This document shows positions 1 to 6,570 of a stretch of DNA of 6,570 nucleotides, piece after piece; the first letter of the stretch is position 1, and each line of letters starts with the position of its first letter. Location of the stretch: assembly GCA_938004025.1 (NCBI GenBank), contig CALKXC010000090.1, positions 1 to 6,570 of the forward strand, in the 5' to 3' direction. The DNA comes from an uncultured Leucothrix sp. (GTDB taxonomy: Bacteria > Pseudomonadota > Gammaproteobacteria > Thiotrichales > Thiotrichaceae). The position numbers were made by a program, and so were the translations under genes. The notes under the pieces are model-generated. The model saw nothing but the letters and a program-made list of their open reading frames with translations. It was not told where the DNA came from and did not search any database.

Positions 1-1968
1 ACTTTAGTCGCTGAAGAGATGGATCTGGCTTGGGATGAAGTTAAGGTGGCTTTCGCACCGTCACACAAAAACTATATCAATCTAGCGTTTGGTGGTCAGG
101 GAACCGGTGGTTCTACTGCAATGGCCAATTCCTTTATGCAGTACCGCCAAGCCGGTGCCGCTGCTCGTGACATGTTGGTTCGTGCGGCTGCTGAAGCCTG
201 GGGTGTAGAAGCATCAGCGATTACTGTTAAAGATGGCGTGTTGAGTTCTGGTGACAAGACTGCCGGCTTTGGTGAGTTTGTTAATGCAGCTGCAAAGCTA
301 ACGCCTGCTAAAGAGCCTGTGCTAAAGGATGCTTCCAAGTTCACTTTGATCGGTAAAGACAAGCTCCCGCGTAAAGATAGTGCAGCAAAGACAACGGGTA
401 AGGCAGTATTTGCCATGGACGTCAAAGTGCCTAATATGGTGTATGTGACTATCCTACGTTCTCCTAAATTTGGCGGTGTATTAAAGAGCTTTGAAGTGGG
501 CGATGCTAAGTCAGTCACTGGTTTTGTAGATGCCAAAGCACTGCCGAATATGGCGGGCGTTGCGGTTTATGCAACCTCAACATGGGCATCAATTAAAGCG
601 CGTCGCTCGATTAAAGCGGTATGGGATGACAGCAAAGCGGATAGCCGTGGCACGCCTGAAATGCTTAAAGAATACGCCGCTAAGCTAGATGCAGAACCGA
701 CTTACGATGTGACTAAGAAAGGTGATTTAGCGAAGGTTGAAGCCGCAGCAAAAGGTGCTGCCAAATCAGTCTCTGCAGACTTCTTCTTCCCATTGCTAGC
801 GCATGCGCCGATGGAACCTATGGTCTGTGTCATTGAGCCGACTGAAGATGGCGGTTTGAAGGTACATGATGGTTGTCAGTTCCCGATGATTACTCATCCT
901 ACCATTGCTGCAATCACCAAAGTTCCAGCTGAAAAAATTGATATTGTTACTTATTACGCAGGCGGTTCGTTTGGTCGTCGTGCTAACCCTCAGTCTGATT
1001 ATCATGTGGAAGCGGCACTGGCTTTCCTTGCACTGGGTGGTAAGAAAGCGGTCAAGCTTGTCTGGACGCGTGAAGATGATTTGGCAGGTGGTTTTTACCG
1101 CCCTATGTTTGCTCAACGTGCTCATATCGGAATTGGCGAAGACGGTAAAGTTGCTGCTTGGGCACAACGCTCGGTTGCTCAATCCATCTTTAAAGGCGGC
1201 CCGATGGAGAGCTTCGTGGTGAAGGATGGGGTGGATCATTCATCGGTTGAAGGTATTTCGGATACGCCTTACCAATTGCCAATGTCGCTTGGTTTGACCG
1301 ATTATGAGTCACCAATGCCGGTACTGTGGTGGCGTTCAGTAGGTCACAGCCAGTCTGGTTACACCATGGAAGTGTTAATGGATATGGCGGCAGAAGCGGC
1401 TGGCAAAGATCCTGTTGCATTCCGTTTAGCGCATCTTGATGAATCTGATGAAGATCAGGGGCGTGTTGCTGGAGTCCTAAAACTAGCTGCTGAAAAAGCA
1501 GGCTGGGGTACGGATTTGCCAGAGGGTAAAGGTCGAGGCATTGCCTTACATAAGTCATTTGGTACCTATGTCGCGGAAGTTGCAGAAGTGTCTTTGAATG
1601 ATAGAGGTGCTGTTTCCATCGATAAGATTACCTGTGCAGTGGACTGTGGAACGGCGGTTAATCCCGATGTGATTCGTGCTCAAATGGAAGGGGCAATTGG
1701 TTATGGCTTGGGTGCGGTTATGCGCAATCAAATTACCATGAAAGAGGGTGTTGTAGAGCAGGGTAACTTCCCACAATACGAACCATTAAGGATTGCCGAC
1801 ATGCCAGTGATCGATGTGCATATTATGCCATCGGATAAAAAGCCAAGTGGTGTCGGTGAGCCAGGTTTGCCACCTGCTGGACCTGCGTTAGCTAATGCAA
1901 TTTATTCAGCGACTGGTAAGCGCATTACAAAGTTACCAATGACCAGCAATGGTATAAAGTTTGCCTAA
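1..1968 (+). CDS. Molybdopterin-binding (beta) subunit of an isoquinoline 1-oxidoreductase/xanthine dehydrogenase-family enzyme, 5' end missing
   Basis: The reading frame is open from base 1 to the TAA at 1966-1968, giving 655 visible residues. It begins mid-protein (TLVAEEMDLAWDEVKV, a conserved internal stretch of the family), so the ATG at 19 is not the start; roughly 100 N-terminal residues lie to the left. Visible family motifs are GGQGTGGS (residues 31-38), GGSFGRR (321-327), WWRSVGHSQSGY with the following helix, and near the C-terminus GVGEPGLPPAGPALANAI (from 617), whose Glu620 corresponds to the catalytic base next to the molybdenum. Family knowledge: such subunits bind the Mo-cytosine-dinucleotide cofactor, hydroxylate N-heterocycles or oxidise aldehydes, are often Tat-exported, and pair with a small 2Fe-2S alpha subunit usually encoded next door. 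No alpha subunit lies downstream here, so it would be upstream. The substrate cannot be told from sequence. The GGGFGRR form is more usual; here the third glycine is Ser323. Confidence 0.93.
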   Translation, partial: TLVAEEMDLAWDEVKVAFAPSHKNYINLAFGGQGTGGSTAMANSFMQYRQAGAAARDMLVRAAAEAWGVEASAITVKDGVLSSGDKTAGFGEFVNAAAKLTPAKEPVLKDASKFTLIGKDKLPRKDSAAKTTGKAVFAMDVKVPNMVYVTILRSPKFGGVLKSFEVGDAKSVTGFVDAKALPNMAGVAVYATSTWASIKARRSIKAVWDDSKADSRGTPEMLKEYAAKLDAEPTYDVTKKGDLAKVEAAAKGAAKSVSADFFFPLLAHAPMEPMVCVIEPTEDGGLKVHDGCQFPMITHPTIAAITKVPAEKIDIVTYYAGGSFGRRANPQSDYHVEAALAFLALGGKKAVKLVWTREDDLAGGFYRPMFAQRAHIGIGEDGKVAAWAQRSVAQSIFKGGPMESFVVKDGVDHSSVEGISDTPYQLPMSLGLTDYESPMPVLWWRSVGHSQSGYTMEVLMDMAAEAAGKDPVAFRLAHLDESDEDQGRVAGVLKLAAEKAGWGTDLPEGKGRGIALHKSFGTYVAEVAEVSLNDRGAVSIDKITCAVDCGTAVNPDVIRAQMEGAIGYGLGAVMRNQITMKEGVVEQGNFPQYEPLRIADMPVIDVHIMPSDKKPSGVGEPGLPPAGPALANAIYSATGKRITKLPMTSNGIKFA

Positions 1969-1974
1969 ACGCTG

Positions 1975-2015
1975 AAAAGATTAGCCATGCTAGAATTATT
2001 AGCGTGGCTAATTTT
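1975..2015. terminator. Probable bidirectional Rho-independent terminator between convergent genes
   Basis: A 13-bp stem is formed by ATTAGCCATGCTA (1980-1992) and TAGCGTGGCTAAT (2000-2012) with a 7-base loop. In the + transcript all 13 positions pair, one as a U-G wobble; in the - transcript that position is a C-A mismatch. AAAA precedes the stem (1975-1978) and TTTT follows (2012-2015), so each strand has a short U-tract. It sits 6 bases after the oxidoreductase stop. Its right edge overlaps the TAA of the transporter on the other strand (2014-2016), which fits a terminator shared by two converging genes. The wobble asymmetry suggests it works better for the + strand. Confidence 0.72.
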
Positions 2016-2880
2016 AACTAAACAGCTGAGACCCAAAAACGGCTAACAAGACAATCACTCCTCCTACCATAGTTAACATAGCGGGTATCTCGGAAAACAT
2101 CATCCAAGCCCAAACAGGTGCGAGCGGTGTTTCCAGTGCACTAAGCAATGCCGTCTCAGAAGCTGGTAATCGTCGTGCGCCTTCTGCTAACGTTACTGAG
2201 GCTATAGCAAAAACAAAACCAAAGCAGGCCATTATCAATATTTCATTGAGAGGTGCCTGAAATGGATCAGTAAAAAAGCCAGCAATTAACACTAACAATA
2301 ACGACATCAACACCGCAGGGCCAGCCGCTGGTGTTTCAGGAAAGCGTCTGTAAATGCAAAGCAGTGCTGACATAGCAATGGTCATCCACAAAGCCATTAA
2401 GTCGCCTTTCAAATTGATGTTACCGACTGAGCCTAAAACGATAATTAACACCCCCACAAAGGCTGCCAAGCTTGCTAGTAAAATGATTGGTGTCGGCTTT
2501 TCGCGGATCAAAAGCCACATGATGACCGCTGCGATAAAGGGTGAAGCGGCATAAATCAGAGATACATTGGCTATTGTGGTGTATTTAAAAGCTGAGATAA
2601 ATGCAATAGTACCCACTGCACCAACGACCGCTACAGCAACGCCTGACTTGCCCATTTGGGTAAACTCTTTACGAGTAGTTCCTCGGTATAAGATGTAACC
2701 CGTTGTGAAAAGAGCGGCAAATAAACCCCGCCAGAAAATAATTACCCAAGCTCCAGACTCAACGCTTTTGACGAACAAGCCTGCGCTGCTGAAGATACCT
2801 GCTGAAAGTAGTACAAGAATCACGCCCAGTAGGTGGGGGTTATTGCCAGTAAAGTAGCCTGTTGGCTCTGAGTTGCTCAT
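2014..2880 (-). CDS. EamA/DMT-superfamily transporter (10 membrane helices)
   Basis: The 288-residue product is almost entirely hydrophobic, with about ten predicted membrane helices near residues 17-36, 44-65, 80-98, 103-124, 131-151, 159-177, 187-203, 213-231, 243-262 and 268-283. These form the two tandem five-helix EamA repeats of the drug/metabolite transporter superfamily. The end of the second repeat is especially typical: LPASETALLSALETPLAPVW (from 238), then FSEIPAMLTMVGGVIVLLAV. Length is normal for the family. Family members in the inner membrane usually export small metabolites such as amino acids; the substrate cannot be read here. I chose the ATG at 2880 because AAGGA lies 5 bases upstream (2886-2890) and the stop of the preceding gene is one base away. 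A longer frame from 2940 would add 20 polar residues overlapping that gene. The one-base spacing implies co-transcription and translational coupling. Confidence 0.9.
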   Translation of the reverse strand: MSNSEPTGYFTGNNPHLLGVILVLLSAGIFSSAGLFVKSVESGAWVIIFWRGLFAALFTTGYILYRGTTRKEFTQMGKSGVAVAVVGAVGTIAFISAFKYTTIANVSLIYAASPFIAAVIMWLLIREKPTPIILLASLAAFVGVLIIVLGSVGNINLKGDLMALWMTIAMSALLCIYRRFPETPAAGPAVLMSLLLVLIAGFFTDPFQAPLNEILIMACFGFVFAIASVTLAEGARRLPASETALLSALETPLAPVWAWMMFSEIPAMLTMVGGVIVLLAVFGSQLFS

Positions 2881-2881
2881 A

Positions 2882-3334
2882 TCAATCCTTTTTCCAATCA
2901 CCTGCTTTGTTCCACCAGCGATGTGGATTTTTAGAGTCATCCAGCCCGCGAGTTGATGAACGCAGTATTGGTTCTACTGTGATCGGTGGTTCGTAATAGC
3001 TGTGAAACTGGTAAATGATCTCGATAAGCGACTTTAGCAATGCTTCATTAGGCTGAATCGAAAAGCTCATTTCAACAATATCAGGGCGCTTGCGGGTTTC
3101 AGTTTCTGCTCCAGTAGGGGTGTCTGCCATCGGGCGATAATACTCTAAGCCAGCAGCTGATACTGAGGCATTCCGATCGGTTTTTCCATAAGGGAAATCA
3201 TGAACTTTGATTAGCTCATCAAAGATGCGATCCAAGTCATCAATTGGACCGTTAAACCTGACACGCCAGTAGGGTGTCATTGAAATTGAAGGGATAGAAA
3301 AGCCGGATTCAAATAAAGCGAGTGCAGGATTCAT
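2882..3334 (-). CDS. Small protein resembling the stand-alone NIF3-insert/YqfO (CutA-like) domain
   Basis: This 150-residue soluble protein has no signal peptide or membrane helix. I compared it from memory with stand-alone YqfO-like proteins, which have the order beta-alpha-beta, FRPLEG..P..G..G, a beta strand, a helix, then HPYEEPAYD. Here the order is YWRVRFNGPIDDLDRIFDEL (22-41), YYRPMADTPTGAE (65-77), VEMSFSIQPNEALLKSLIEI (87-106) and HSYYEPPITV (111-120), nearly without gaps. This suggests the same ferredoxin-like fold, but the equivalents of metal-site residues are not clear and the match is remote. A charged tail (124-150) is extra. The ATG at 3334 has GAGAA 6 bases upstream (3341-3345). 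Met19 (ATG at 3280) would fit the domain start but has no Shine-Dalgarno sequence. It heads a two-gene unit with the transporter and is divergent from the WYL regulator. The gene is near certain; the family assignment is inference. Confidence 0.6.
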   Translation of the reverse strand: MNPALALFESGFSIPSISMTPYWRVRFNGPIDDLDRIFDELIKVHDFPYGKTDRNASVSAAGLEYYRPMADTPTGAETETRKRPDIVEMSFSIQPNEALLKSLIEIIYQFHSYYEPPITVEPILRSSTRGLDDSKNPHRWWNKAGDWKKD

Positions 3335-3362
3335 TTCAAATTCTCAGTAATTGAACTTGGGT

Positions 3363-3374
3363 TCAGTATACTGA
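3363..3374. promoter_or_regulatory. 12-bp palindrome TCAGTATACTGA containing a -10-like TATACT on both strands
   Basis: TCAGTATACTGA reads the same on both strands. It carries TATACT at 3367-3372 on the + strand and at 3370-3365 on the - strand, so it could serve as the -10 box of either divergent promoter. No good -35 stands 16-18 bases upstream on either strand. An alternative for the regulator is the extended -10-like TGTTATTTT (3408-3416), which would place the inverted repeat over its -35 region. The CAGTA/TACTG words are shared with the inverted repeat at 3376-3405, so this may instead be a second binding site for the same regulator. Confidence 0.4.
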
Positions 3375-3375
3375 C

Positions 3376-3405
3376 CTACTGCTGACACCCTACTGTCAGC
3401 AGTAG
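3376..3405. promoter_or_regulatory. Perfect 12-bp inverted repeat, probable operator of the WYL regulator
   Basis: The arms are CTACTGCTGACA (3376-3387) and TGTCAGCAGTAG (3394-3405), exact reverse complements separated by CCCTAC. It lies between the divergent small-protein and regulator genes, 42 bases before the regulator ATG. There is no T-run after it and it is upstream of both genes, so a terminator is unlikely. HTH-WYL regulators commonly control their own gene and the divergent neighbour through such sites, hence the operator reading. The core also holds a direct repeat of CCTACTG (3375-3381 and 3389-3395). Confidence 0.65.
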
Positions 3406-3446
3406 TGTGTTATTTTAAAGTTTCAGCAACCATTACTGGGAAGCTA

Positions 3447-4106
3447 ATGCGGAAATCCGACCGATTATTTGAAATTATTCAGATCTTACGTAGCCATAAT
3501 AAATCGGTTACCGCAGAGGCTTTGGCTGAAGAGCTGGAAGTTTCTAAAAGAACCATTTATCGAGATATAAAGGCGTTGCAAGCGATGCGTACACCTATCG
3601 ATGGCGAAGCGGGCATAGGTTATATGATGCGGGGTGGATATGATTTGCCAGCGATTAACTTTAACGCCAATGAATTGGAAGCCATTGTGGTTGGGTTGAA
3701 TTTATTGGCGCGAACGGGTGACAAAAGCCTGCAACAAGCTGCTAAAAGTGTTGCGAATAAAATTGAGTCGGTACGAGAGAAAACGGATCGTTTGTTGGTT
3801 TCAGATTGGGGAGTGGAGCTGCCTGAGGATATTGACATGGAGCCGTTTCGTGTTGCGATAAGGCAGGATCAAAAGATGTCGATTTGCTATCGGGATGAAG
3901 CTGGCAATGAAAGCCAGAGGGGCATTTTACCCATTGCTGTGATTTATTATATTGAGGTTGTCGTGCTGGTCGCTTGGTGTGAGTTGCGGGAGGATTTTAG
4001 GCACTTTCGGGTGGATCGGATTGTCCAGAGTGAATTGCTTGATGAGTATTTTAAAGCCCGTAGTAAAGGCCTGCGTGAACAATGGCAGGCGCTACAAAAA
4101 GGTTAA
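3447..4106 (+). CDS. YafY-family HTH-WYL transcriptional regulator
   Basis: The product has 219 residues. An N-terminal winged helix-turn-helix (1-62) opens with MRKSDRLFEIIQIL, contains the recognition region VSKRTIYRDIKAL (32-44), and ends in the wing GIGYMMRGGYDLP (56-68). A helical linker follows (73-117), then a WYL-type ligand-binding domain (about 131-195) with the hallmark AWCELREDFRHFRVDRI (176-192). The Trp usually found just before the AWCELR segment is Val here (172). Family members are DNA-binding regulators whose WYL domain senses ligands, often small molecules or nucleic acids. The ATG at 3447 gives the canonical MRxxDRLF start and has GGGA 5 bases upstream. A GTG at 3405 would add 14 unconserved residues and overlap the operator. 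The divergent small-protein/transporter unit is the likely target, together with autoregulation. Confidence 0.92.
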   Translation: MRKSDRLFEIIQILRSHNKSVTAEALAEELEVSKRTIYRDIKALQAMRTPIDGEAGIGYMMRGGYDLPAINFNANELEAIVVGLNLLARTGDKSLQQAAKSVANKIESVREKTDRLLVSDWGVELPEDIDMEPFRVAIRQDQKMSICYRDEAGNESQRGILPIAVIYYIEVVVLVAWCELREDFRHFRVDRIVQSELLDEYFKARSKGLREQWQALQKG

Positions 4107-4117
4107 ATAGGAAAGCG

Positions 4118-6355
4118 CTATTGGGAATGAAAGTACCCATAATCCGCACACTGACTGATTACTTGGCTAAAGTAATTGGTGTCTTCATAAGCCTTCAGCT
4201 TGCCCAAATATTTCCCAAATCCTTGCGCCTTTTGCTTCAGTACAGCATCTCTGTAAGACAATGGGCGATTGGTAAAATGATTGCCTTTTTTATTATCTAT
4301 AGTAAAAAAATCAACCTGCTCAATCTTAGCCAATGCGTATAAAGTCTTTGCGGTCAGGTTACGGTTGTTGCTGTGTTCTAGAGCACGCTGGTAATAATCC
4401 TTGGCTGTAGTCATGTCGATTTGACCACCAAGCCAATTGGACGTCTGCCGGTAATAACGCAGTAGCATTGGTGAGTTGCCAAACCAGCTCATATTATAAT
4501 GCAGTGTCCCTAGAAGAAAATAAGCCTGAGCATCCTTTGGGTTCTCTTCTACCTGCTTTTGCAAAGTCTGTAAGGTTTCAATTACTTTTCTGAGGGTCTT
4601 TGGTGTGCCAGGTTTGCGATTGTTGCCGCTAAGAGAGGTGTTGAAAGGGTTATAGGTGCGCGACAGTTGAGCGGGTGCTTGCTTCGGTGTTTTAGCGAGT
4701 GCTGCTAAGGCTTTTTCTGGCATATCGGCAGCTAGATATTTTCTGGCAATCGCTTCATCTAGTGAATACCGCTCATTAGTTTCCCGCATACTTTTCATCA
4801 TATCCGTGAGCAATAAACTGTGCCGACTGCTCTTTTCCTTCAACAGTTTTTGAAAATCAAGTAGCTCTACCACCAGCATATTATCTAACGTGACCGTGCC
4901 GCGATTTTTTGCTGCGTATGTTTTAGCAGGTTGCCAGTCTTCCTTTTGTTGCAGGTAAAGTGGTTCAAGTTTGATATAGGTGTAATCCATAATGTTGAGT
5001 GAAAAATCACTGCGGTCATCCCCATACTCTTCACCCGACCGGTACAGTGGCATCAATTGTTTCAGATAAGCTGAAATCTGTTGTTCTGTCGGTTCACCAA
5101 TCGTTTTTAGGGACTCCAGATAAACGAAATACTCCAATGGCTTCGTGGCAGCAAGTCGAGCGTCATCTGGGTAGGTCGCTTGGAAATCATTCACCTCTTG
5201 CACAGTAACCACTTGTTTCTGCAGCAGTTTGAGGTAAAGCGCCGCATAATCACTTAAAAATAAGTCTTTACGTTTTTTGTCTGTTCGGATTTTATCCGCA
5301 AGCTCACTCAGCTCAGCTAAATAAGTAACACGGCGTTGTTTGGTCTGCTCCAGCAGTTTTGGATCACCTTTGCTATCAGCGATCAACTGTTCATGGTTAA
5401 CCGATGTGATCTGATGCCAAGGCGCACTGCCGGGTATTCCCCGCATATCTTTGGCAAACTGCACATATTCCAATTCACGGATTAAAGCCTCATCCACCCA
5501 CTGTGAATCAGGCGCTAACGCATAAATGGTTTCAAGCTCTTGCAAAGAATTGGCTTTGGTTTTTAGGCTGCGAATAAAATACATCAGCGCCTTTTCGTTA
5601 TTATTTTGGCACAGGGCCTGCAACGCTTCCCATTCTTCATCTGTCTTGATCTTAAAATTAAGTTGAGCTTCCAGTCGGCGTGTTTTGCTGTCTCGAAAGA
5701 TCGATGCAAAGCGATAAGCAGCTTCAGCTCGCTTGCCCATGCGTTGCAAGGCTCCCGCTTGTAAAGCTTTAATCCAATAACTTATTTCAGCGCTTGGGTG
5801 TTGTCGTTCTGGTTCAAACTGAGCGTAAAGTGCTGCAACTTTGTCATATTGCTTAGAGTAATGCGCTAGGCGAAGTATCAAGAAAATGTAGCGTTGACGG
5901 AGAAAATCAGCTTTGGTATCGGCTAAAGCCGTTGTTAACTTTTCAATAGCCAAGTTGTAGGGTGGCTGCTCTTTTTGTGGCTGGGTGACTAGCGGCTCTT
6001 GCATGCGTACAGCGTTTAGATAGGCTTTGGTTTCTGCATCCAAGTCCTCTGGAATCGTGCCGCCGTAGACAATGTCTTTACTCTCTTTAGCGTCGCGTTT
6101 AAGGAAATCACTCCAAGCTTGAACATTGAATTTCTCTCGTGCCAACGCTTCATCTGAAGTCTCAGAATAATAAGTACCAGAACTATATCCACTTCGTTTA
6201 TACGAGCGTCGAGAGGTCAACGAGGGCGGTAGAATGTTAAATCCTTTATCGATATAAAAAGGGCTGTAAAAATCACCACCCCCTGCTGATAAGTGTGTTG
6301 GTGACAATAATAACCAGCTAATCAAACAGAGTAGATAAATTTTGCAATGCTTCAT
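4118..6355 (-). CDS. Large Sec-exported helical-repeat (TPR-like) protein of unknown function
   Basis: The 745-residue product starts with a clear Sec signal peptide: MKHCK, a hydrophobic core (residues 6-18) and a likely signal peptidase I site after LSA (residue 24). Cys10 is inside the core and is not a lipobox, so the mature protein should be periplasmic or secreted, not a lipoprotein. The rest is mostly amphipathic helix. TPR-like helix pairs are visible around 150-215 and 608-676, the latter with YFLLGTLHYNMSWFGNSP (612-629) and AKDYYQRALEHS. A central stretch has RRLEAQLNFK, NNNEKALMYFI and ELETIYALAPDSQWVDEAL. The layout resembles large uncharacterised exported proteins I associate with Bacteroidetes and some Gammaproteobacteria, but I cannot name a family. 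The ATG at 6355 is the only start keeping the signal peptide. No Shine-Dalgarno sequence precedes it, and it overlaps the upstream gene by 38 bases, suggesting translational coupling. It converges on the regulator with 11 bases between stops. Confidence 0.85.
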   Translation of the reverse strand: MKHCKIYLLCLISWLLLSPTHLSAGGGDFYSPFYIDKGFNILPPSLTSRRSYKRSGYSSGTYYSETSDEALAREKFNVQAWSDFLKRDAKESKDIVYGGTIPEDLDAETKAYLNAVRMQEPLVTQPQKEQPPYNLAIEKLTTALADTKADFLRQRYIFLILRLAHYSKQYDKVAALYAQFEPERQHPSAEISYWIKALQAGALQRMGKRAEAAYRFASIFRDSKTRRLEAQLNFKIKTDEEWEALQALCQNNNEKALMYFIRSLKTKANSLQELETIYALAPDSQWVDEALIRELEYVQFAKDMRGIPGSAPWHQITSVNHEQLIADSKGDPKLLEQTKQRRVTYLAELSELADKIRTDKKRKDLFLSDYAALYLKLLQKQVVTVQEVNDFQATYPDDARLAATKPLEYFVYLESLKTIGEPTEQQISAYLKQLMPLYRSGEEYGDDRSDFSLNIMDYTYIKLEPLYLQQKEDWQPAKTYAAKNRGTVTLDNMLVVELLDFQKLLKEKSSRHSLLLTDMMKSMRETNERYSLDEAIARKYLAADMPEKALAALAKTPKQAPAQLSRTYNPFNTSLSGNNRKPGTPKTLRKVIETLQTLQKQVEENPKDAQAYFLLGTLHYNMSWFGNSPMLLRYYRQTSNWLGGQIDMTTAKDYYQRALEHSNNRNLTAKTLYALAKIEQVDFFTIDNKKGNHFTNRPLSYRDAVLKQKAQGFGKYLGKLKAYEDTNYFSQVISQCADYGYFHSQ

Positions 6356-6570
6356 GAGGGTATCGCTTTGCGTCCTGGTAGCTGTAAAAAATGATTTCCT
6401 GAGGTTTAATATGTTTAGCGAGGTCTCGACTGACTGCTTGTAAATCTTCCATCGTGACTTGGTCGATAACTAACTCATCGCCCTTGTACAAGTATTCACC
6501 TTGCCAATAATGCGCCTGAATAACTTCAAACTTATCCTCGCTAAGAGTTTTTAGCTTATCTTTTGTCAAT
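6318..6570 (-). CDS. Unrecognised protein, C-terminal part; continues past the right edge
   Basis: The frame is open from the window edge to the TAG at 6320-6318, giving 83 visible residues with alternating charged and aromatic positions (HYWQGEYLYKGDEL, EIIFYSYQDAKRYPHEAL). No transmembrane segment or known motif is visible. The only nearby start would be a TTG at 6569-6567 with no room to see a ribosome site, so I treat the gene as truncated by the window. Its last 38 bases overlap, in another frame, the start and signal-peptide codons of the large exported protein. The two are therefore probably co-transcribed and may act together, possibly at the cell envelope. The function is unknown. 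Confidence 0.6.
   Translation of the reverse strand, partial: LTKDKLKTLSEDKFEVIQAHYWQGEYLYKGDELVIDQVTMEDLQAVSRDLAKHIKPQEIIFYSYQDAKRYPHEALQNLSTLFD

Noticed and set aside
796..1558. Long antisense frames at 796-1239 and 1190-1558 and a + frame at 905-1222
   Set aside because: All lie inside the oxidoreductase gene, which has strong family motifs throughout; their products show no coherent domain and no ribosome sites.
2881..2940. Upstream ATG at 2940 for the transporter
   Set aside because: It would add 20 polar residues overlapping the preceding gene; the ATG at 2880 has AAGGA at proper spacing and gives a typical EamA N-terminus.
3405..3446. GTG start at 3405 for the WYL regulator
   Set aside because: It overlaps the last base of the inverted repeat, lacks a ribosome site and adds residues before the canonical MRxxDRLF start.
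4088..4120. Possible hairpin GGCGCT...AGCGCT between the convergent regulator and exported-protein genes
   Set aside because: The stem is only 5-6 bp with a loop of about 20 bases and no T-run follows; not convincing as a terminator.
4082..4342. + strand frame of 86 codons after the regulator
   Set aside because: It overlaps the regulator end and runs antisense to the well-supported exported-protein gene; low-complexity product without motifs.
6282..6355. Lipoprotein signal at Cys10 of the exported protein
   Set aside because: The Cys sits in the middle of the hydrophobic core, not after a lipobox; the LSA site at residue 24 fits signal peptidase I better.
6567..6569. TTG at 6569-6567 as start of the right-edge gene
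   Set aside because: It coincides with the window edge and no upstream sequence is visible; more likely an internal Leu of a longer protein.

Overview
The window looks like ordinary chromosomal DNA from a Gram-negative, gammaproteobacterium-like organism of moderate G+C. This is inferred from gene content (a molybdopterin hydroxylase subunit, an EamA-type exporter, a YafY/WYL regulator, a large Sec-exported protein) and codon use; no rRNA or tRNA is present to fix the lineage. Genes are densely packed and there is no gene-free stretch over 300 bases. No mobile element, CRISPR array or RNA gene is seen.

Layout. (1) 1-1968, + strand: the C-terminal part of the molybdopterin-binding (beta) subunit of an isoquinoline 1-oxidoreductase/xanthine dehydrogenase-family enzyme, entering from the left edge. 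(2) About 1975-2015: a hairpin with an A-tract before it and a T-tract after it, a probable shared terminator between convergent genes. (3) 3334-2014, - strand: a two-gene unit. A small protein that I read as a divergent stand-alone relative of the NIF3-insert/YqfO (CutA-like) domain is followed after one base by a 10-helix EamA/DMT transporter. (4) 3335-3446: a divergent control region with a perfect 12-bp inverted repeat, a perfect 12-bp palindrome and six CAGTA/TACTG words. (5) 3447-4106, + strand: a YafY-type HTH-WYL transcription factor. (6) 6570-4118, - strand: the end of an unrecognised gene overlapping by 38 bases the start of a 745-residue secreted, helical-repeat protein of unknown function.

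How the genes may work together. The regulator is divergent from the small protein/transporter pair, and the only elaborate operator-like DNA lies between them. The simplest model is a local module in which the WYL protein senses a ligand and controls both itself and the small protein plus exporter. The oxidoreductase on the left and the secreted-protein operon on the right are convergent to this module and probably unrelated to it.

Most worth following up are the operator architecture, the coupled YqfO-like protein/transporter pair, and the large exported protein with its overlapping upstream partner.
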